From Rhodobacteraceae bacterium UBA6141 (lineage in GTDB: Bacteria > Pseudomonadota > Alphaproteobacteria > Rhodobacterales > Rhodobacteraceae): 64,000 nt of DNA. Below the pieces are notes generated by a model, which worked only from the letters and a program-made list of their open reading frames with translations, searched no databases and was not told where the DNA came from. The DNA lies in contig DIVD01000062.1 of NCBI GenBank assembly GCA_002423245.1, positions 35,749 through 99,748 of the forward strand. The letters are read 5' to 3'. Shown one piece after another: positions 27,309 to 37,845 of the stretch. Each line of letters begins with the position of its first letter. The first letter of the stretch is position 1. Both the position numbers and the translations under genes were made by a program.

Positions 27309-28004
27309 CTAGACCACCTCGACCCGCAGCGGCGCAAGCCCGTCCACCCGCGCCTCCAGCACGTCGCCGCGCTGCACGGCGCCGACCCCGGCGGGGGTTC
27401 CGGTCAGGATCACGTCGCCGGGCGCCAGCGTGAACAGCCGCGACAGATGCGCGATGATCTCCGCCACCGGCCAGATCATCGCGGCCAGCGGGGCCTGCTG
27501 GCGCAGCGACCCGTTCACCTTCAGCGTGATCGCTGCGCCGTCCAGATGCCCGACCTCGGCCACCGGGCTCAGCACGCCGATCGGGGCCGACCGCTCGGCG
27601 GCCTTCGCGGCCTCCCAGGGGCGGCCGGCCTTCCTGGCCTCTGCCTGCAGGTCGCGGCGGGTCATGTCCAGCGCCACTGCGTAGCCGAAGACATGGTCCA
27701 GCGCGCGTTCTGCGGGAATGTCACTGCCGCCCGCCTGCAGGGCCACGGCAAGCTCCACCTCGAAATGCACCTCGGCGGTGGCAGAGGGGTAGGGGAAGCG
27801 CCCGTCGGTGACGAGGTTGTCGGGGTTCTTCTGGAAGAAGAACGGCGGTTCGGCCTCCGGGTCATGGCCCATTTCGCGGGCGTGCTCGGCATAGTTGCGC
27901 CCGACGCAATAGACGCGCCGGACGGGGAACAGCAGGTCGCTGCCCGCGACCGGCAGGGCAACCTGCGCGGGGGGCGCGAAGCAATAGCGGGGGGCGTCGG
28001 GCAT
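27309..28004 (-). CDS. Fumarylacetoacetate hydrolase family protein
   Basis: A 231-residue FAH-domain enzyme of the short type found in fumarylpyruvate hydrolases and oxaloacetate decarboxylases. Metal-binding residues are visible in [12 protein letters not shown] (Glu pair) and [12 protein letters not shown] (Asp), and the family C-terminal block [16 protein letters not shown] is intact. [19 protein letters not shown] N-terminus ([17 protein letters not shown]) is typical. It has GAGGAG before the ATG. It is a single gene, convergent with the ABC ATPase gene, so no pathway is indicated; it acts on an acyl-pyruvate or oxaloacetate-like substrate. Confidence 0.93.
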   Translation of the reverse strand: MPDAPRYCFAPPAQVALPVAGSDLLFPVRRVYCVGRNYAEHAREMGHDPEAEPPFFFQKNPDNLVTDGRFPYPSATAEVHFEVELAVALQAGGSDIPAERALDHVFGYAVALDMTRRDLQAEARKAGRPWEAAKAAERSAPIGVLSPVAEVGHLDGAAITLKVNGSLRQQAPLAAMIWPVAEIIAHLSRLFTLAPGDVILTGTPAGVGAVQRGDVLEARVDGLAPLRVEVV

Positions 28005-28136
28005 CCGGGGCTCCTCGGGGCGGAAGGTCTGGGGCCAGATGGCGGGATCGGCGGGGAGGAGTCAACCGCACCCCGGCGCGCGCCCCCGGCGCGCCCGGCC
28101 CCCGGCCATCCCTCCGAAGTCCCCCACCGTCGCGCC

Positions 28137-28164
28137 TTGCCCGCGCCGGGCCAATCGCTATTCT
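28137..28164 (+). promoter_or_regulatory. Candidate sigma-70 promoter of the zinc-finger gene
   Basis: TTGCCC (28137-28142) and TATTCT (28159-28164) with a 16-bp spacer, about 50 bp upstream of the zinc-finger start codon. Confidence 0.45.
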
Positions 28165-28214
28165 GGGCGGCGAGTTACGCGCGCCCCGCGCCCAGCCAAG
28201 GAACGGACCGGCAG

Positions 28215-28400
28215 ATGAGCATCGACGCCCCGGAAACACAGATCGTCACCCACTGGAAGGTCGCCTGCGACGGCGGCGAGGGCGCGCTTGGCCATCCGCG
28301 CGTCTGGCTGACGATCCCGCAGGAAACCGGCTATGTCGAATGCGGCTATTGCGACAAGAAGTTCGTGATCGACCGCGAGCACGCGCAGGACGATCACTAG
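28215..28400 (+). CDS. Zinc-finger domain protein, NDUFS6-like
   Basis: A 61-residue protein beginning [20 protein letters not shown]. It matches the short CHCC-type zinc-finger family, related to the zinc-binding end of mitochondrial complex I subunit NDUFS6. Expected metal ligands are visible: Cys in VACDGG, His in LGHPRVWL, and a CxxC pair in CGYCDKKFV. In alphaproteobacteria the protein is a common small single-gene unit and is associated with complex I. The ribosome-binding site is weak (AAGGAACGGACCGGCAG upstream). It is followed 75 bp later by polA. Confidence 0.9.
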   Translation: MSIDAPETQIVTHWKVACDGGEGALGHPRVWLTIPQETGYVECGYCDKKFVIDREHAQDDH

Positions 28401-28475
28401 GCGGCAGGCGGTTGCGCTTTGGGTACGCGCCGTGCGATGAGGCGGCCCCGGCGAGCCGATGAAGGAGGCACCGCG

Positions 28476-31313
28476 ATGACGTTCGGCAAGGGCTCCCATC
28501 TGCATCTGATCGACGGCTCCGCCTTCATCTTCCGCGCCTATCACGCGCTGCCGCCGCTGACGCGGAAATCCGATGGCCTGCCGGTCGGCGCCGTGGCCGG
28601 CTTTTGCAACATGCTGTTCCGCTATGTGGCGAACAACACCGGCGCCGATGCCGCGACTCATGCGGCGGTGATCTTCGACTATTCGTCGAAGACCTTCCGC
28701 AACGACATCTACGAGCAGTACAAGGCCAACCGCCCCGAACTGCCCGAAGACCTCAAGCCGCAATTCCCGCTGACGCGCGAGGCGACCCGCGCCTTCAACA
28801 TCGCCTGCATCGAGACCGACGGCTACGAGGCCGACGACATCATCGCCTCCTATGCCTGCCGGGCGCGCGAGGCGGGCGGGCGCGTCACCATCATCTCCTC
28901 CGACAAGGACCTGATGCAACTGGTCGGCGACGGGGTCGAGATGCTGGACCCGATGAAGAACAGGCGCATCGGCCGCGAGGAGGTGTTCGAGAAGTTCGGC
29001 GTCTATCCCGAGCGGGTGGCGGATGTGCAGGCGCTGGCGGGCGACAGTGTCGACAACGTGCCCGGCGCGCCGGGCATCGGCATCAAGACCGCGGCGCTGC
29101 TGATCAACGAATACGGCGATCTGGAAACGCTGCTGGCGCGGGCGGGCGAGATTCCGCAGCCCAGGCGCCGGCAGGTGCTGCTGGAGCATTCCGAGCAGAT
29201 CCGCATGTCCAGGCGGCTGGTGGAGCTGGATTGCGATACGCCGCTGACCGAGTCGCTGGACGAGCTGGAAATCCGCCCCGCCGACCCCGAGAAGCTGATG
29301 CATTTCCTCAACCTCATGGAGTTCCGCACCCTGACCAGGCGGGTGGCCGACAGCCTCGGCGTTGCCCCGCCCCCGCCGGTGGAGCCGATCGCCACGCCCC
29401 CGCACCCGGAGGATCCGCCCGCCACCCCGCCCGAGCCGGAGCGGCTGCCCTTCGACCATGCAGGGTATGAGTGCATCCGGGACGAGGCCGCGCTGACCCG
29501 CTGGATCGAGGCGATCCGCGAGCGCGGCCATGTCGCCGTCGATACCGAAACCACCGCGCTGGACGAGATGCGGGCCGATCTCGTCGGCATCTCGCTGTGC
29601 ATCGAGCCGGGCAGGGCCGCCTATCTGCCGATCTGCCACCGCGAGGGCGGCGGCGATCTGTTCGCCTCGGACCGGCTCTGCGACGGGCAGATGCCGGCAG
29701 AGCGGGCGCTTGCGATGCTCAGGCCGGTGCTGGAGGATCCCGCGATCCTCAAGATCGGGCACAACATGAAGTATGACGCCAAGATCTTCGCCCGCCAGCG
29801 CGGCGAGGGCTTCGCGCAGGGCATCACCGTCGTGCCCCATGACGACACGATGCTGATGTCCTACGCGATGTATTCGGGCCTGCACAACCACGGCATGGAC
29901 GAGCTGGCAGAGCGCTATCTCGGCCATGTGCCGATCCCGATCAAGTCGCTGCTGGGGGCGGGCAAGGGGGCCACCACCTTCGACCGGGTGCCGATCGACG
30001 AGGCGGTGAAATATGCCGCCGAGGATGCCGACGTGACGCTGCGGCTGTGGCAGCTGTTCAAGCCGAAGCTGCATCAGGTGCAGGTGACGACGGTCTATGA
30101 AACGCTGGAACGCCCGCTGGTGGCGGTGCTGGCGCGCATGGAAATGGCCGGCGTGCTGGTGGACCGCGACACGCTCAGCCGCATGTCCAACGCCTTCGCG
30201 CAGAAGATGGCGGGGCTGGAGGCGGAGATACACGAGCTTGCGGGCGGGGCGTTCAACGTGGGCTCCCCGCGGCAACTGGGCGAGATCCTGTTCGACCGGC
30301 TCGGCCTGCCCGGCGGGGCGAAGGGCAAGACCGGCGCCTATGCGACCGGCGCCGATGTGCTGGAGGATCTGGCGGCAGAGGGCGCCGACCTGCCCGCGCG
30401 GGTGCTGGACTGGCGGCAGCTCTCCAAGCTGAAATCCACCTATACCGATGCGTTGCAGACCCATATCCACCCCGAAACGGGCCGCGTTCACACCTCCTAT
30501 TCCATCACCGGGGCGAATACCGGGCGCATCGCCTCGACCGATCCGAACCTGCAGAACATCCCCGTGCGCACCGAGGAAGGCCGCCGCATCCGCGAGGCCT
30601 TCGTGGCGGCGCCCGGCCACCGGCTGGTCAGCCTCGACTACAGCCAGATCGAGCTGCGCATCCTTGCCCATGTCGCCGACATTCCCGCGCTGAAAGAAGC
30701 GTTCCGCGAGGGAATCGACATCCACGCGATGACCGCGAGCCAGATGTTCAACGTGCCGCTGGAGGGCATGGACCCCTCGGTGCGCCGCCAGGCCAAGGCG
30801 ATCAACTTCGGGGTGATCTACGGCATTTCCGGCTTTGGCCTTGCCCGCAACCTGCGCATCCCGCGCGCCGAGGCGCAGGCCTTCATCGACACCTATTTCG
30901 CGCGCTTCCCCGGTATCCGCGAATACATGGAGGCGACCGTCGCCTATGCGAAGGCGCATGGCCATGTGCAGACGCTGTTCGGCCGCAAGATCCACACGCC
31001 CGAGATCAATTCGCGCGGCCCGACCGCAGGCTTTGCGCGCCGCGCCGCGATCAACGCCCCGATCCAGGGGGCCGCGGCCGACATCATCCGCCGCGCCATG
31101 ATCCGGATGCCGGCCGCGATCGAGGGGATGCCGGCGAAGATGCTGCTGCAGGTGCATGACGAGCTGCTGTTCGAGGTGGCCGAGGATGCGGTGGACAGCG
31201 TCATCGCCCGCGCCCGCGAGGTGATGGAAGGCGCGGCCGATCCCGCGGTGCGGCTCGACGTGCCGCTGGTGGTGGATGCGGGCCACGGCATGAACTGGGC
31301 CGAGGCGCATTAG
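28476..31313 (+). CDS. polA: DNA polymerase I
   Basis: A 945-residue repair and Okazaki-fragment processing polymerase with all three domains. The 5' nuclease (about 1-290) has YEADDIIASYA. The 3'-5' proofreading exonuclease (about 335-535) keeps its metal ligands D356 and E358 in VDTETTALD, so proofreading should be active. In the polymerase domain (about 560-945), motif A has D721 (SLDYSQIELRILAHV), motif B is RRQAKAINFGVIYGIS, and motif C has D895 (QVHDELLFE). A Pro-rich linker (about 310-330) separates the nuclease from the exonuclease. The ATG at 28476 follows GAAGGAGG at good spacing. Confidence 0.98.
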   Translation: MTFGKGSHLHLIDGSAFIFRAYHALPPLTRKSDGLPVGAVAGFCNMLFRYVANNTGADAATHAAVIFDYSSKTFRNDIYEQYKANRPELPEDLKPQFPLTREATRAFNIACIETDGYEADDIIASYACRAREAGGRVTIISSDKDLMQLVGDGVEMLDPMKNRRIGREEVFEKFGVYPERVADVQALAGDSVDNVPGAPGIGIKTAALLINEYGDLETLLARAGEIPQPRRRQVLLEHSEQIRMSRRLVELDCDTPLTESLDELEIRPADPEKLMHFLNLMEFRTLTRRVADSLGVAPPPPVEPIATPPHPEDPPATPPEPERLPFDHAGYECIRDEAALTRWIEAIRERGHVAVDTETTALDEMRADLVGISLCIEPGRAAYLPICHREGGGDLFASDRLCDGQMPAERALAMLRPVLEDPAILKIGHNMKYDAKIFARQRGEGFAQGITVVPHDDTMLMSYAMYSGLHNHGMDELAERYLGHVPIPIKSLLGAGKGATTFDRVPIDEAVKYAAEDADVTLRLWQLFKPKLHQVQVTTVYETLERPLVAVLARMEMAGVLVDRDTLSRMSNAFAQKMAGLEAEIHELAGGAFNVGSPRQLGEILFDRLGLPGGAKGKTGAYATGADVLEDLAAEGADLPARVLDWRQLSKLKSTYTDALQTHIHPETGRVHTSYSITGANTGRIASTDPNLQNIPVRTEEGRRIREAFVAAPGHRLVSLDYSQIELRILAHVADIPALKEAFREGIDIHAMTASQMFNVPLEGMDPSVRRQAKAINFGVIYGISGFGLARNLRIPRAEAQAFIDTYFARFPGIREYMEATVAYAKAHGHVQTLFGRKIHTPEINSRGPTAGFARRAAINAPIQGAAADIIRRAMIRMPAAIEGMPAKMLLQVHDELLFEVAEDAVDSVIARAREVMEGAADPAVRLDVPLVVDAGHGMNWAEAH

Positions 31314-31370
31314 CGGCGGGGTCCATGGCGGCGCCATCGCCTGCCACCCGCGGCCGGGCCGTCCCCCCGC

Positions 31371-31399
31371 TTGACCTCGCCCTCCGTCGGGCAGAGGCT
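31371..31399 (+). promoter_or_regulatory. TTGACC element with imperfect dyad before the CDF gene
   Basis: TTGACC at 31371-31376 begins an imperfect dyad, ACCTCGCCC-N6-GGGCAGAGG, ending just before 31399. MerR-family metal sensors (CueR/ZntR type) bind such dyads between widely spaced -35 and -10 boxes of metal-exporter genes. The dyad arms differ by one inserted base and no clear -10 follows, so this is tentative. Confidence 0.35.
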
Positions 31400-31422
31400 G
31401 GCGAAAGCACCGGAGCATCGCC

Positions 31423-32364
31423 ATGCCGCATGACCATCAGTCCCATTTCGACCATCACGCCGACGCCCGCGGCCACGCGCACCCGGATGCGGATGCGGGC
31501 GACCGCAGGGTCGGCGCGGCGGTGGCGGTCAACCTGTTGCTCACGGCGGCGCAGATCGCGGGCGGGGTCGTCTCCGGCTCTGTCGCGCTGATCGCGGATG
31601 CGGTGCACAACCTGTCCGATGCCGTCACGCTGATCATCGCCTTCGCCGCCCGCCGTGTGGCCCGGCGCCCTGCCGACCCCGTGATGACCTTCGGCTATGC
31701 CCGGATCGAGGTGGTGGCGGCGCTGGTCAACTACACCACGCTGATCCTGATCTCGCTCTGGCTTGCCTACGAGGCGGTGATGCGGATGCTGGACCCGCAG
31801 CCCGTGCTCGGCTGGATCGTGGTGGCGCTGGCGGGCGTCGCGCTGGTGGTGGACATCGCCACCGCCGCGCTGACCTGGCGGCTGTCGAAGGACAGCGTCA
31901 ACATCCGCGCCGCCTTTCTGCACAATCTTGCCGATGCGGGATCGTCGGTGGCGGTGATCGTCGGTGGCACGCTGATCCTGCTTTACGACTGGTGGCTGGT
32001 CGATCCGATCATCACGCTGGGGATTTCGGCCTATATCCTGTGGCATGTGCTGTCCGACATCGCCCCGGTGCTGCACATCCTGATGCTGGGCGCGCCCGCG
32101 GATCTGCGGCAGGCCGAGGTTGCCCGCGCCATCGCCGCCGAGGACGGGGTGGAGGAGGTGCATCACCTGCACCTGTGGCAGATCGACGAGCGGCGCACCT
32201 CGGTCGAGGCGCATCTGGTGGTGGCCGAGGGCCGCGACTTCGCCGAGGTGGTGGCCCGCGTCAAGGCGATGCTGCGCGCGCAGTTCGGCCTGACCCATGT
32301 CACGCTGGAGGCTGAAACCCGCCTGTCCGGCTGCGCGGGCGGCTGCCTGCCGGCGCAGCCCTGA
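31423..32364 (+). CDS. Cation diffusion facilitator metal transporter
   Basis: A 313-residue CDF exporter. A His/Asp-rich N-terminus (HDHQSHFDHHADARGHAH, residues 3-20) precedes six expected helices and a C-terminal cytoplasmic metal-sensing domain (about 210-300). Two intramembrane metal-site motifs are present: HNLSD in helix 2 and HNLAD in helix 5, the H-x3-D pattern typical of zinc-transporting members. It exports Zn2+ or a similar divalent cation in exchange for protons. The stop codon lies inside the first unit of a tandem repeat. Confidence 0.95.
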   Translation: MPHDHQSHFDHHADARGHAHPDADAGDRRVGAAVAVNLLLTAAQIAGGVVSGSVALIADAVHNLSDAVTLIIAFAARRVARRPADPVMTFGYARIEVVAALVNYTTLILISLWLAYEAVMRMLDPQPVLGWIVVALAGVALVVDIATAALTWRLSKDSVNIRAAFLHNLADAGSSVAVIVGGTLILLYDWWLVDPIITLGISAYILWHVLSDIAPVLHILMLGAPADLRQAEVARAIAAEDGVEEVHHLHLWQIDERRTSVEAHLVVAEGRDFAEVVARVKAMLRAQFGLTHVTLEAETRLSGCAGGCLPAQP

Positions 32365-32447
32365 CCAGCCGGCGCAGCCCTGACCAGCCGGCGCGCCCTG
32401 ACCAGCCGGCGCAGCCCTGGCCGGCAGGCGCAGCCCTGGCCGGCAGG
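32349..32447. repeat. 19-bp tandem repeat running across the CDF stop codon
   Basis: About five copies of GCCGGCGCAGCCCTGACCA (18-19 bp each). The first two are identical, the third lacks one base, and the fourth and fifth change GACCA to GGCC-type endings. The first copy encodes the last residues and TGA of the CDF protein; the rest lies in the gap before the convergent DUF1285 gene. Confidence 0.9.
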
Positions 32448-32477
32448 CAATGCCCCGCCATCGCCGCAAGGCGGGCC

Positions 32478-33095
32478 TCAGCCGTCGGCCAGTTCTGCCG
32501 AGGGGATCAGCCTGAAGAACACGCCGCCCGACCACAGGCCGAACCAGCTCGTGCCGTCCTGTTCCACATGCACGCCGCGCTCCACCAGCCGGTAGAAGGT
32601 CTTGCGGTCGATCAGCGCCTCGAGATTGGCGCGGATATGGACATAGGGCGAGGGCTCGCCGGTGTCCGCGTCCCGCTCCACCCGGATCGGATGCTCCGGC
32701 CCGGCGGTCACGGTATCGCCGACCTGGGTGGTGAAGGTCAGATCCTGCGCGGTGCCTTCGCCGGAAATCTCGACATCGACGGCGACGAAGGGCGCATCCT
32801 CGACCCGGATCCCGACCTTCTCCACCGGCGTGACCAGAAAATAGGCATCCCCGTCGCGGCGCAGGATCGACGAGAACAGCCTGACCAGCGCCGGCCGTCC
32901 GATGGGGGTGCCAAGATAGAACCATGTCCCGTCGCGGCGGATCTCCATGTCGAGATCGCCGCAGAACGGCGGATTCCATAGGTGAACCGGCGCCGGACCC
33001 TTCTTGCCCGCGCGCTGCGCGGCGACGGCGAGCCCTTCGGCGGTGGGGCCGGATGCTGCGGCTGCGTTCACTTCTGTGTCAGGTGTTTTTGCCAT
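32478..33095 (-). CDS. DUF1285 domain protein
   Basis: A 205-residue cytoplasmic protein of the DUF1285 family. After a variable ~35-residue N-terminus it has the conserved blocks HLWNPPFCGDLDMEIRRDG, YLGTPIGRPALVRLFSSIL and YFLVTPVEKVGIRVEDAPF, and near the C-terminus LEALIDRKTFYRLVERG. A structure of the family is known but its function is not established. It is divergent from the MoxR operon, sharing a ~60-bp promoter region, an arrangement that suggests joint control but does not define a role. Confidence 0.92.
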   Translation of the reverse strand: MAKTPDTEVNAAAASGPTAEGLAVAAQRAGKKGPAPVHLWNPPFCGDLDMEIRRDGTWFYLGTPIGRPALVRLFSSILRRDGDAYFLVTPVEKVGIRVEDAPFVAVDVEISGEGTAQDLTFTTQVGDTVTAGPEHPIRVERDADTGEPSPYVHIRANLEALIDRKTFYRLVERGVHVEQDGTSWFGLWSGGVFFRLIPSAELADG

Positions 33096-33154
33096 TGGTG
33101 CCTGCCGGGATATCTGCGCTAAGGTGGACTATGACCCATCAAGGAGGCGATGTC

Positions 33155-34173
<1,019 letters not shown>

Positions 34174-34177
<4 letters not shown>

Positions 34178-35067
34178 CAGAGGCGGCGCCCCTGCACGCA
34201 TCCGCCGGGCTGCGCCGCCGCGCCGAGGAGATGTCGCATATCCTGCCGCCGCTGCTGGCGGCGGCGCGGCAGCTTGCCTCCACCGTGCAGCTTGGCGCGC
34301 ATGGCCGCCGCCGGGCCGGGCTGGGCGACGAATTCTGGCAATACCGTGCCGCCCATCCCGGCGACGAGGCGCGCGCGATCGACTGGCGCCGGTCGGCCCG
34401 CGCCGACGGGCATTTCGTGCGCGAGCGAGAATGGCAGGCCGCGCAATCGGTGCATCTGTGGGTCGATGATGCCCGCTCGATGGAGTTCACCGGCGATGAC
34501 AGCCGCCCCGCCAAGGCCGACCGCGCGCGGCTGCTGGCGCTGGCGCTGGCGGTGCTGCTGATCCGCTCGGGCGAGCGGGTGGGGCTGGCCGATCCCGATG
34601 TGCCGCCCCGCGCGGGCGAGGTGCAGTTGCTGCGGCTGGCGGCCCGGCTGACCGCCCCGGCAGGCGAGGCCGACTATGGCGCGCCGGAGGGCCGCGCCCT
34701 GCTGCCCCATGCGCGGGCGGTGTTCATCTCGGATTTCATGGGCGATCCCGTCGCGGTGGAAGCCGCACTCACCGAGGCATCGGACCGGGGTGTCACCGGC
34801 GCGCTGCTGCAGGTGCTCGACCCGGTGGAGGAGGCGTTCCCCTATCAGGGCCGCACGATATTCGAGAGCATGGGCGGGATGCTGGCCCATGAAACCCGCA
34901 AGGCCGGCGACCTGCGCGACCGCTATCTGCAACGCCTGGCCGAGCGCAAGGACCGGCTGGCGACGCTGGCCGCGCGCACCGGCTGGCAATACTCCTGCCA
35001 CCACACCGCCGAGCCGGCGCCCGGCGCGCTGCTGTGGCTCTATCACGCGATGGAGCGGCTGGCCTGA
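34174..35067 (+). CDS. DUF58 domain protein
   Basis: A 297-residue protein of the DUF58 family, usual partner of MoxR ATPases. The conserved segment around residues 55-100 includes YRAAHPGDEARAIDWRRSAR and HLWVDDARSMEF, where the metal site expected of VWA folds (DxSxS) is only partly kept. Its role in the MoxR complex is not established. It overlaps MoxR by 4 bp and the following gene by 1 bp (TGATG). Confidence 0.93.
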
Positions 35068-37844
35068 TGCTGATCCTTGGCCCCATCGGTTTCGCGGCGC
35101 CCTGGCTTTTGCTGGGGCTGGTCGCGCTGCCGCTGCTGTGGATCGTGCTGCGCGCGGTGCCGCCGGCGCCGGTCCGCCGCCGGTTTCCGGGGGTGGCGCT
35201 GCTGCTGGGGCTGACCGATGCCGAACAGGTCACCGACCGCACGCCCTGGTGGCTTTTGCTGCTGCGGATGCTGGCGGTGGCGGCGGCGATCCTGGGCTTC
35301 GCCGGCCCGGTGCTGAACCCCGCCGCGCCGCAGGGGGGCGCTGGTCCGCTGCTAATCGTGGCCGATGCAAGCTGGGCCGCCGCCCGCGACTGGTCGCGCA
35401 CCGAGGCGCGGATCGAGGCGGCGCTGGAGGCGGCCGGGGCAGCGGGGCGGCCGGTGGCGCTGGCCAGCCTGTCGCAGCCCCAGCCCGGCGCGCCGGTGTT
35501 CCTCGCCGCGGACGATGCCGCCCCGCAGGCCGGCAGCCTCGCCCCCCGCGCCTGGGAGCCGTCGGCCGAAGCCATGGCGGCGCTGGCCGCCGCACTGCCC
35601 GAGGGCGGCTTCGAGACGCTGTGGCTGTCGGACGGGCTGGAGCGCGAGGGGCGCGCGGATCTGCTGGCCGCCCTGCAGGGCCGCGGCAGCGTCACCGTGC
35701 AGCAAAGCCCGCGGCTCATCCGTGCGCTGGCCCCCGCCGCCTATGCGGACGGCGCGCTGCGCGTGCCGGTGCTGCGCGCCGGGGCCGCGGCGGAGGCGAC
35801 GGCAGAGGTCGCGGCGATGGGCCTCGACCCGCTGGGCGTGATGCGCGAGCTGGCGCGCGAGACCGTGACCTTTCCGGCGGGCGAGGCGCGGGCCGAGGCG
35901 GCCTTCGACCTGCCGCCCGAGTTACGCAACCGCATCACGCGGTTCGAGATCGCGGGCGAGTCCACCGCAGGCGCCGTCTCTCTGGCCGGCGACTCGCTGC
36001 GCCGGCGCGAGATTGCGCTGATCGACGGCGGCGGCGCGGCGCGCGAGGGGCTGGAGCTGCTGGCGCCGACCCACTACCTGCGGCAGGCGCTGGAGCCCTC
36101 GGCCGACCTGATCGGCGGCACGCTGTCGGACATCCTGCTGGCCGATCCCGATGCGATCATCATGGCCGATGTGGCGCGGGTGACGGACACGGAATCGGAC
36201 GCGCTGCAGGACTGGATCCGCGAGGGCGGGCTGCTGATCCGCTTTGCCGGGCCGCGCCTTGCGGCCAGCGAGGAAGGCCGCGGCGTGATGGACCCGCTGC
36301 TGCCGGTGCGGCTGCGCGCGGGCGGGCGCAGTCTCGGCGGCGCGATGAGCTGGGGCGAGCCGAAGACGCTGCAACCCTTCCCGGAAAGCTCGCCCTTCCA
36401 CGGGCTCGACCTGCCGGGCGATGTGACGGTGCGCGCGCAGGTGATGGCAGAGCCGGACCCGCAACTGACCGAGCACACCATCGCCGCGCTGGAGGATGGC
36501 ACGCCGCTGGTGACGGCGCGCAAATCGGGGCAGGGGCAGGTGATCCTGTTCCACGTCACCGCCAATGCGGAATGGTCCTCGCTGCCGCTGTCGGGGCTCT
36601 TCGTGCAGATGATGGAGCGGCTGGCGCTGGCGACCCGCCCCGCCGCGCCCGAGGCGGCAGAGCTGGAGGGCACCACATGGGTGGCCGAACGCACGCTCGA
36701 TGCCTTCGGCGCGTTGCAGGAGGCGGGCGACCTGCCGGGGGTTCCGGGCGCGCGGATGGCGGCGCCGGTGCCCGCGCCCGACCTGCCGCCGGGCATCTAT
36801 GCCTCGGGCGACCGGCGGCTGGCGGTGAACGCGGTCGCGGGGGACCGGGTGCTGACCGCCGCCGCCTGGCCCGCGGGCGTGGCGGTCGAAGGCGGCGCGG
36901 CGCGGGCCGAGGTTCCGCTGCAAGGCCCGCTGCTGGCGCTGGCACTGGCGCTGCTGCTGGTGGACATCCTCGCCTCGCTCGCGCTGGCGGGCCGCCTGAC
37001 GGCGATGCGGCGCGGCGGGGCTGCGGGGGCGCTGCTGCTGGCGCTGTGTCTGGCAGCACCCGAGGCGCTTCGCGCGCAGGACGCCGCGGATCAGCTTGCG
37101 CTGCGCGCCACGTCAGAGGTGGTGCTGGGCCATGTGATGACGGGCGACGCACAGATCGACCGCATCGCGGCGGCGGGGCTGACGGGGCTGGGGCAGGTGC
37201 TCTACCGGCGCACCTCGGTCGAGCCCGGCGCGCCGATGGCGGTGAACCTCGAAACCGACGATCTTGCGGTCTTCTCGTTCCTCTACTGGCCGGTCACGCC
37301 CGACCAGCCCGCCCCCTCGCCCGCCGCCTACCTGAAGCTGAACCGCTTCCTGCGCACCGGCGGGATGATCCTGTTCGACACGCGCGATGCCGATGTCGCC
37401 GGGTTCGGCGCCGCCAGCCCCGAGGGGCGCAAGCTGCAGGCGCTGGCCGCGCCGCTGGACGTGCCGCCGCTGGAGCCGATCCCCGAGGATCATGTGCTGA
37501 CCCGCACCTTCTACCTGCTGCAGGACTTTCCCGGCCGCTACCAGGGCCGCGGCATCTGGGTCGAGGCTGCGGCGGCGGGCGCCGAACAGGCCGAAGGGAT
37601 GCCGTTCCGCAACCTCAACGATGGCGTGACGCCGGTGGTGATCGGCGGCAATGACTGGGCCGCTGCCTGGGCGGTGGATGACCGGGGCCTGCCGATGTTC
37701 CCGGTGGGGCGCGGCTTCGCGGGCGAACGGCAGCGCGAGATCGCCTATCGCTTCGGCGTGAACATCGTCATGCATGTGCTGACCGGCAACTACAAATCCG
37801 ATCAGGTGCATGTGCCGGCGCTGCTGGAACGGCTGGGGCAATAG
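35067..37844 (+). CDS. BatA-like and DUF4159 domain membrane protein
   Basis: A 925-residue protein. The N-terminal ~90 residues hold two membrane helices of BatA type (PWLLLGLVALPLLWIVL and a second before LNPAAPQGG). A VWA-like part follows in which the metal site is degenerate (VADASWAAARDW). A middle region carries glutamine-amidotransferase-like folds, and another helix lies near 635-660. The C-terminal ~210 residues are DUF4159 (NLETDDLAVFSFLYWPV, LNRFLRTGGMILFDTRDAD, GRYQGRGIWVE). It would be anchored in the inner membrane with large soluble domains. Together with MoxR and DUF58 it resembles aerotolerance-type (Bat) operons; exact function unknown. Confidence 0.9.
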   Translation: MLILGPIGFAAPWLLLGLVALPLLWIVLRAVPPAPVRRRFPGVALLLGLTDAEQVTDRTPWWLLLLRMLAVAAAILGFAGPVLNPAAPQGGAGPLLIVADASWAAARDWSRTEARIEAALEAAGAAGRPVALASLSQPQPGAPVFLAADDAAPQAGSLAPRAWEPSAEAMAALAAALPEGGFETLWLSDGLEREGRADLLAALQGRGSVTVQQSPRLIRALAPAAYADGALRVPVLRAGAAAEATAEVAAMGLDPLGVMRELARETVTFPAGEARAEAAFDLPPELRNRITRFEIAGESTAGAVSLAGDSLRRREIALIDGGGAAREGLELLAPTHYLRQALEPSADLIGGTLSDILLADPDAIIMADVARVTDTESDALQDWIREGGLLIRFAGPRLAASEEGRGVMDPLLPVRLRAGGRSLGGAMSWGEPKTLQPFPESSPFHGLDLPGDVTVRAQVMAEPDPQLTEHTIAALEDGTPLVTARKSGQGQVILFHVTANAEWSSLPLSGLFVQMMERLALATRPAAPEAAELEGTTWVAERTLDAFGALQEAGDLPGVPGARMAAPVPAPDLPPGIYASGDRRLAVNAVAGDRVLTAAAWPAGVAVEGGAARAEVPLQGPLLALALALLLVDILASLALAGRLTAMRRGGAAGALLLALCLAAPEALRAQDAADQLALRATSEVVLGHVMTGDAQIDRIAAAGLTGLGQVLYRRTSVEPGAPMAVNLETDDLAVFSFLYWPVTPDQPAPSPAAYLKLNRFLRTGGMILFDTRDADVAGFGAASPEGRKLQALAAPLDVPPLEPIPEDHVLTRTFYLLQDFPGRYQGRGIWVEAAAAGAEQAEGMPFRNLNDGVTPVVIGGNDWAAAWAVDDRGLPMFPVGRGFAGERQREIAYRFGVNIVMHVLTGNYKSDQVHVPALLERLGQ

Positions 37845-37845
37845 C

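Noticed and set aside
28158..31424. A 1088-codon frame antisense to polA
   Set aside because: polA on the plus strand is unambiguous; the antisense product is His/Arg/Leu-rich with no fold.
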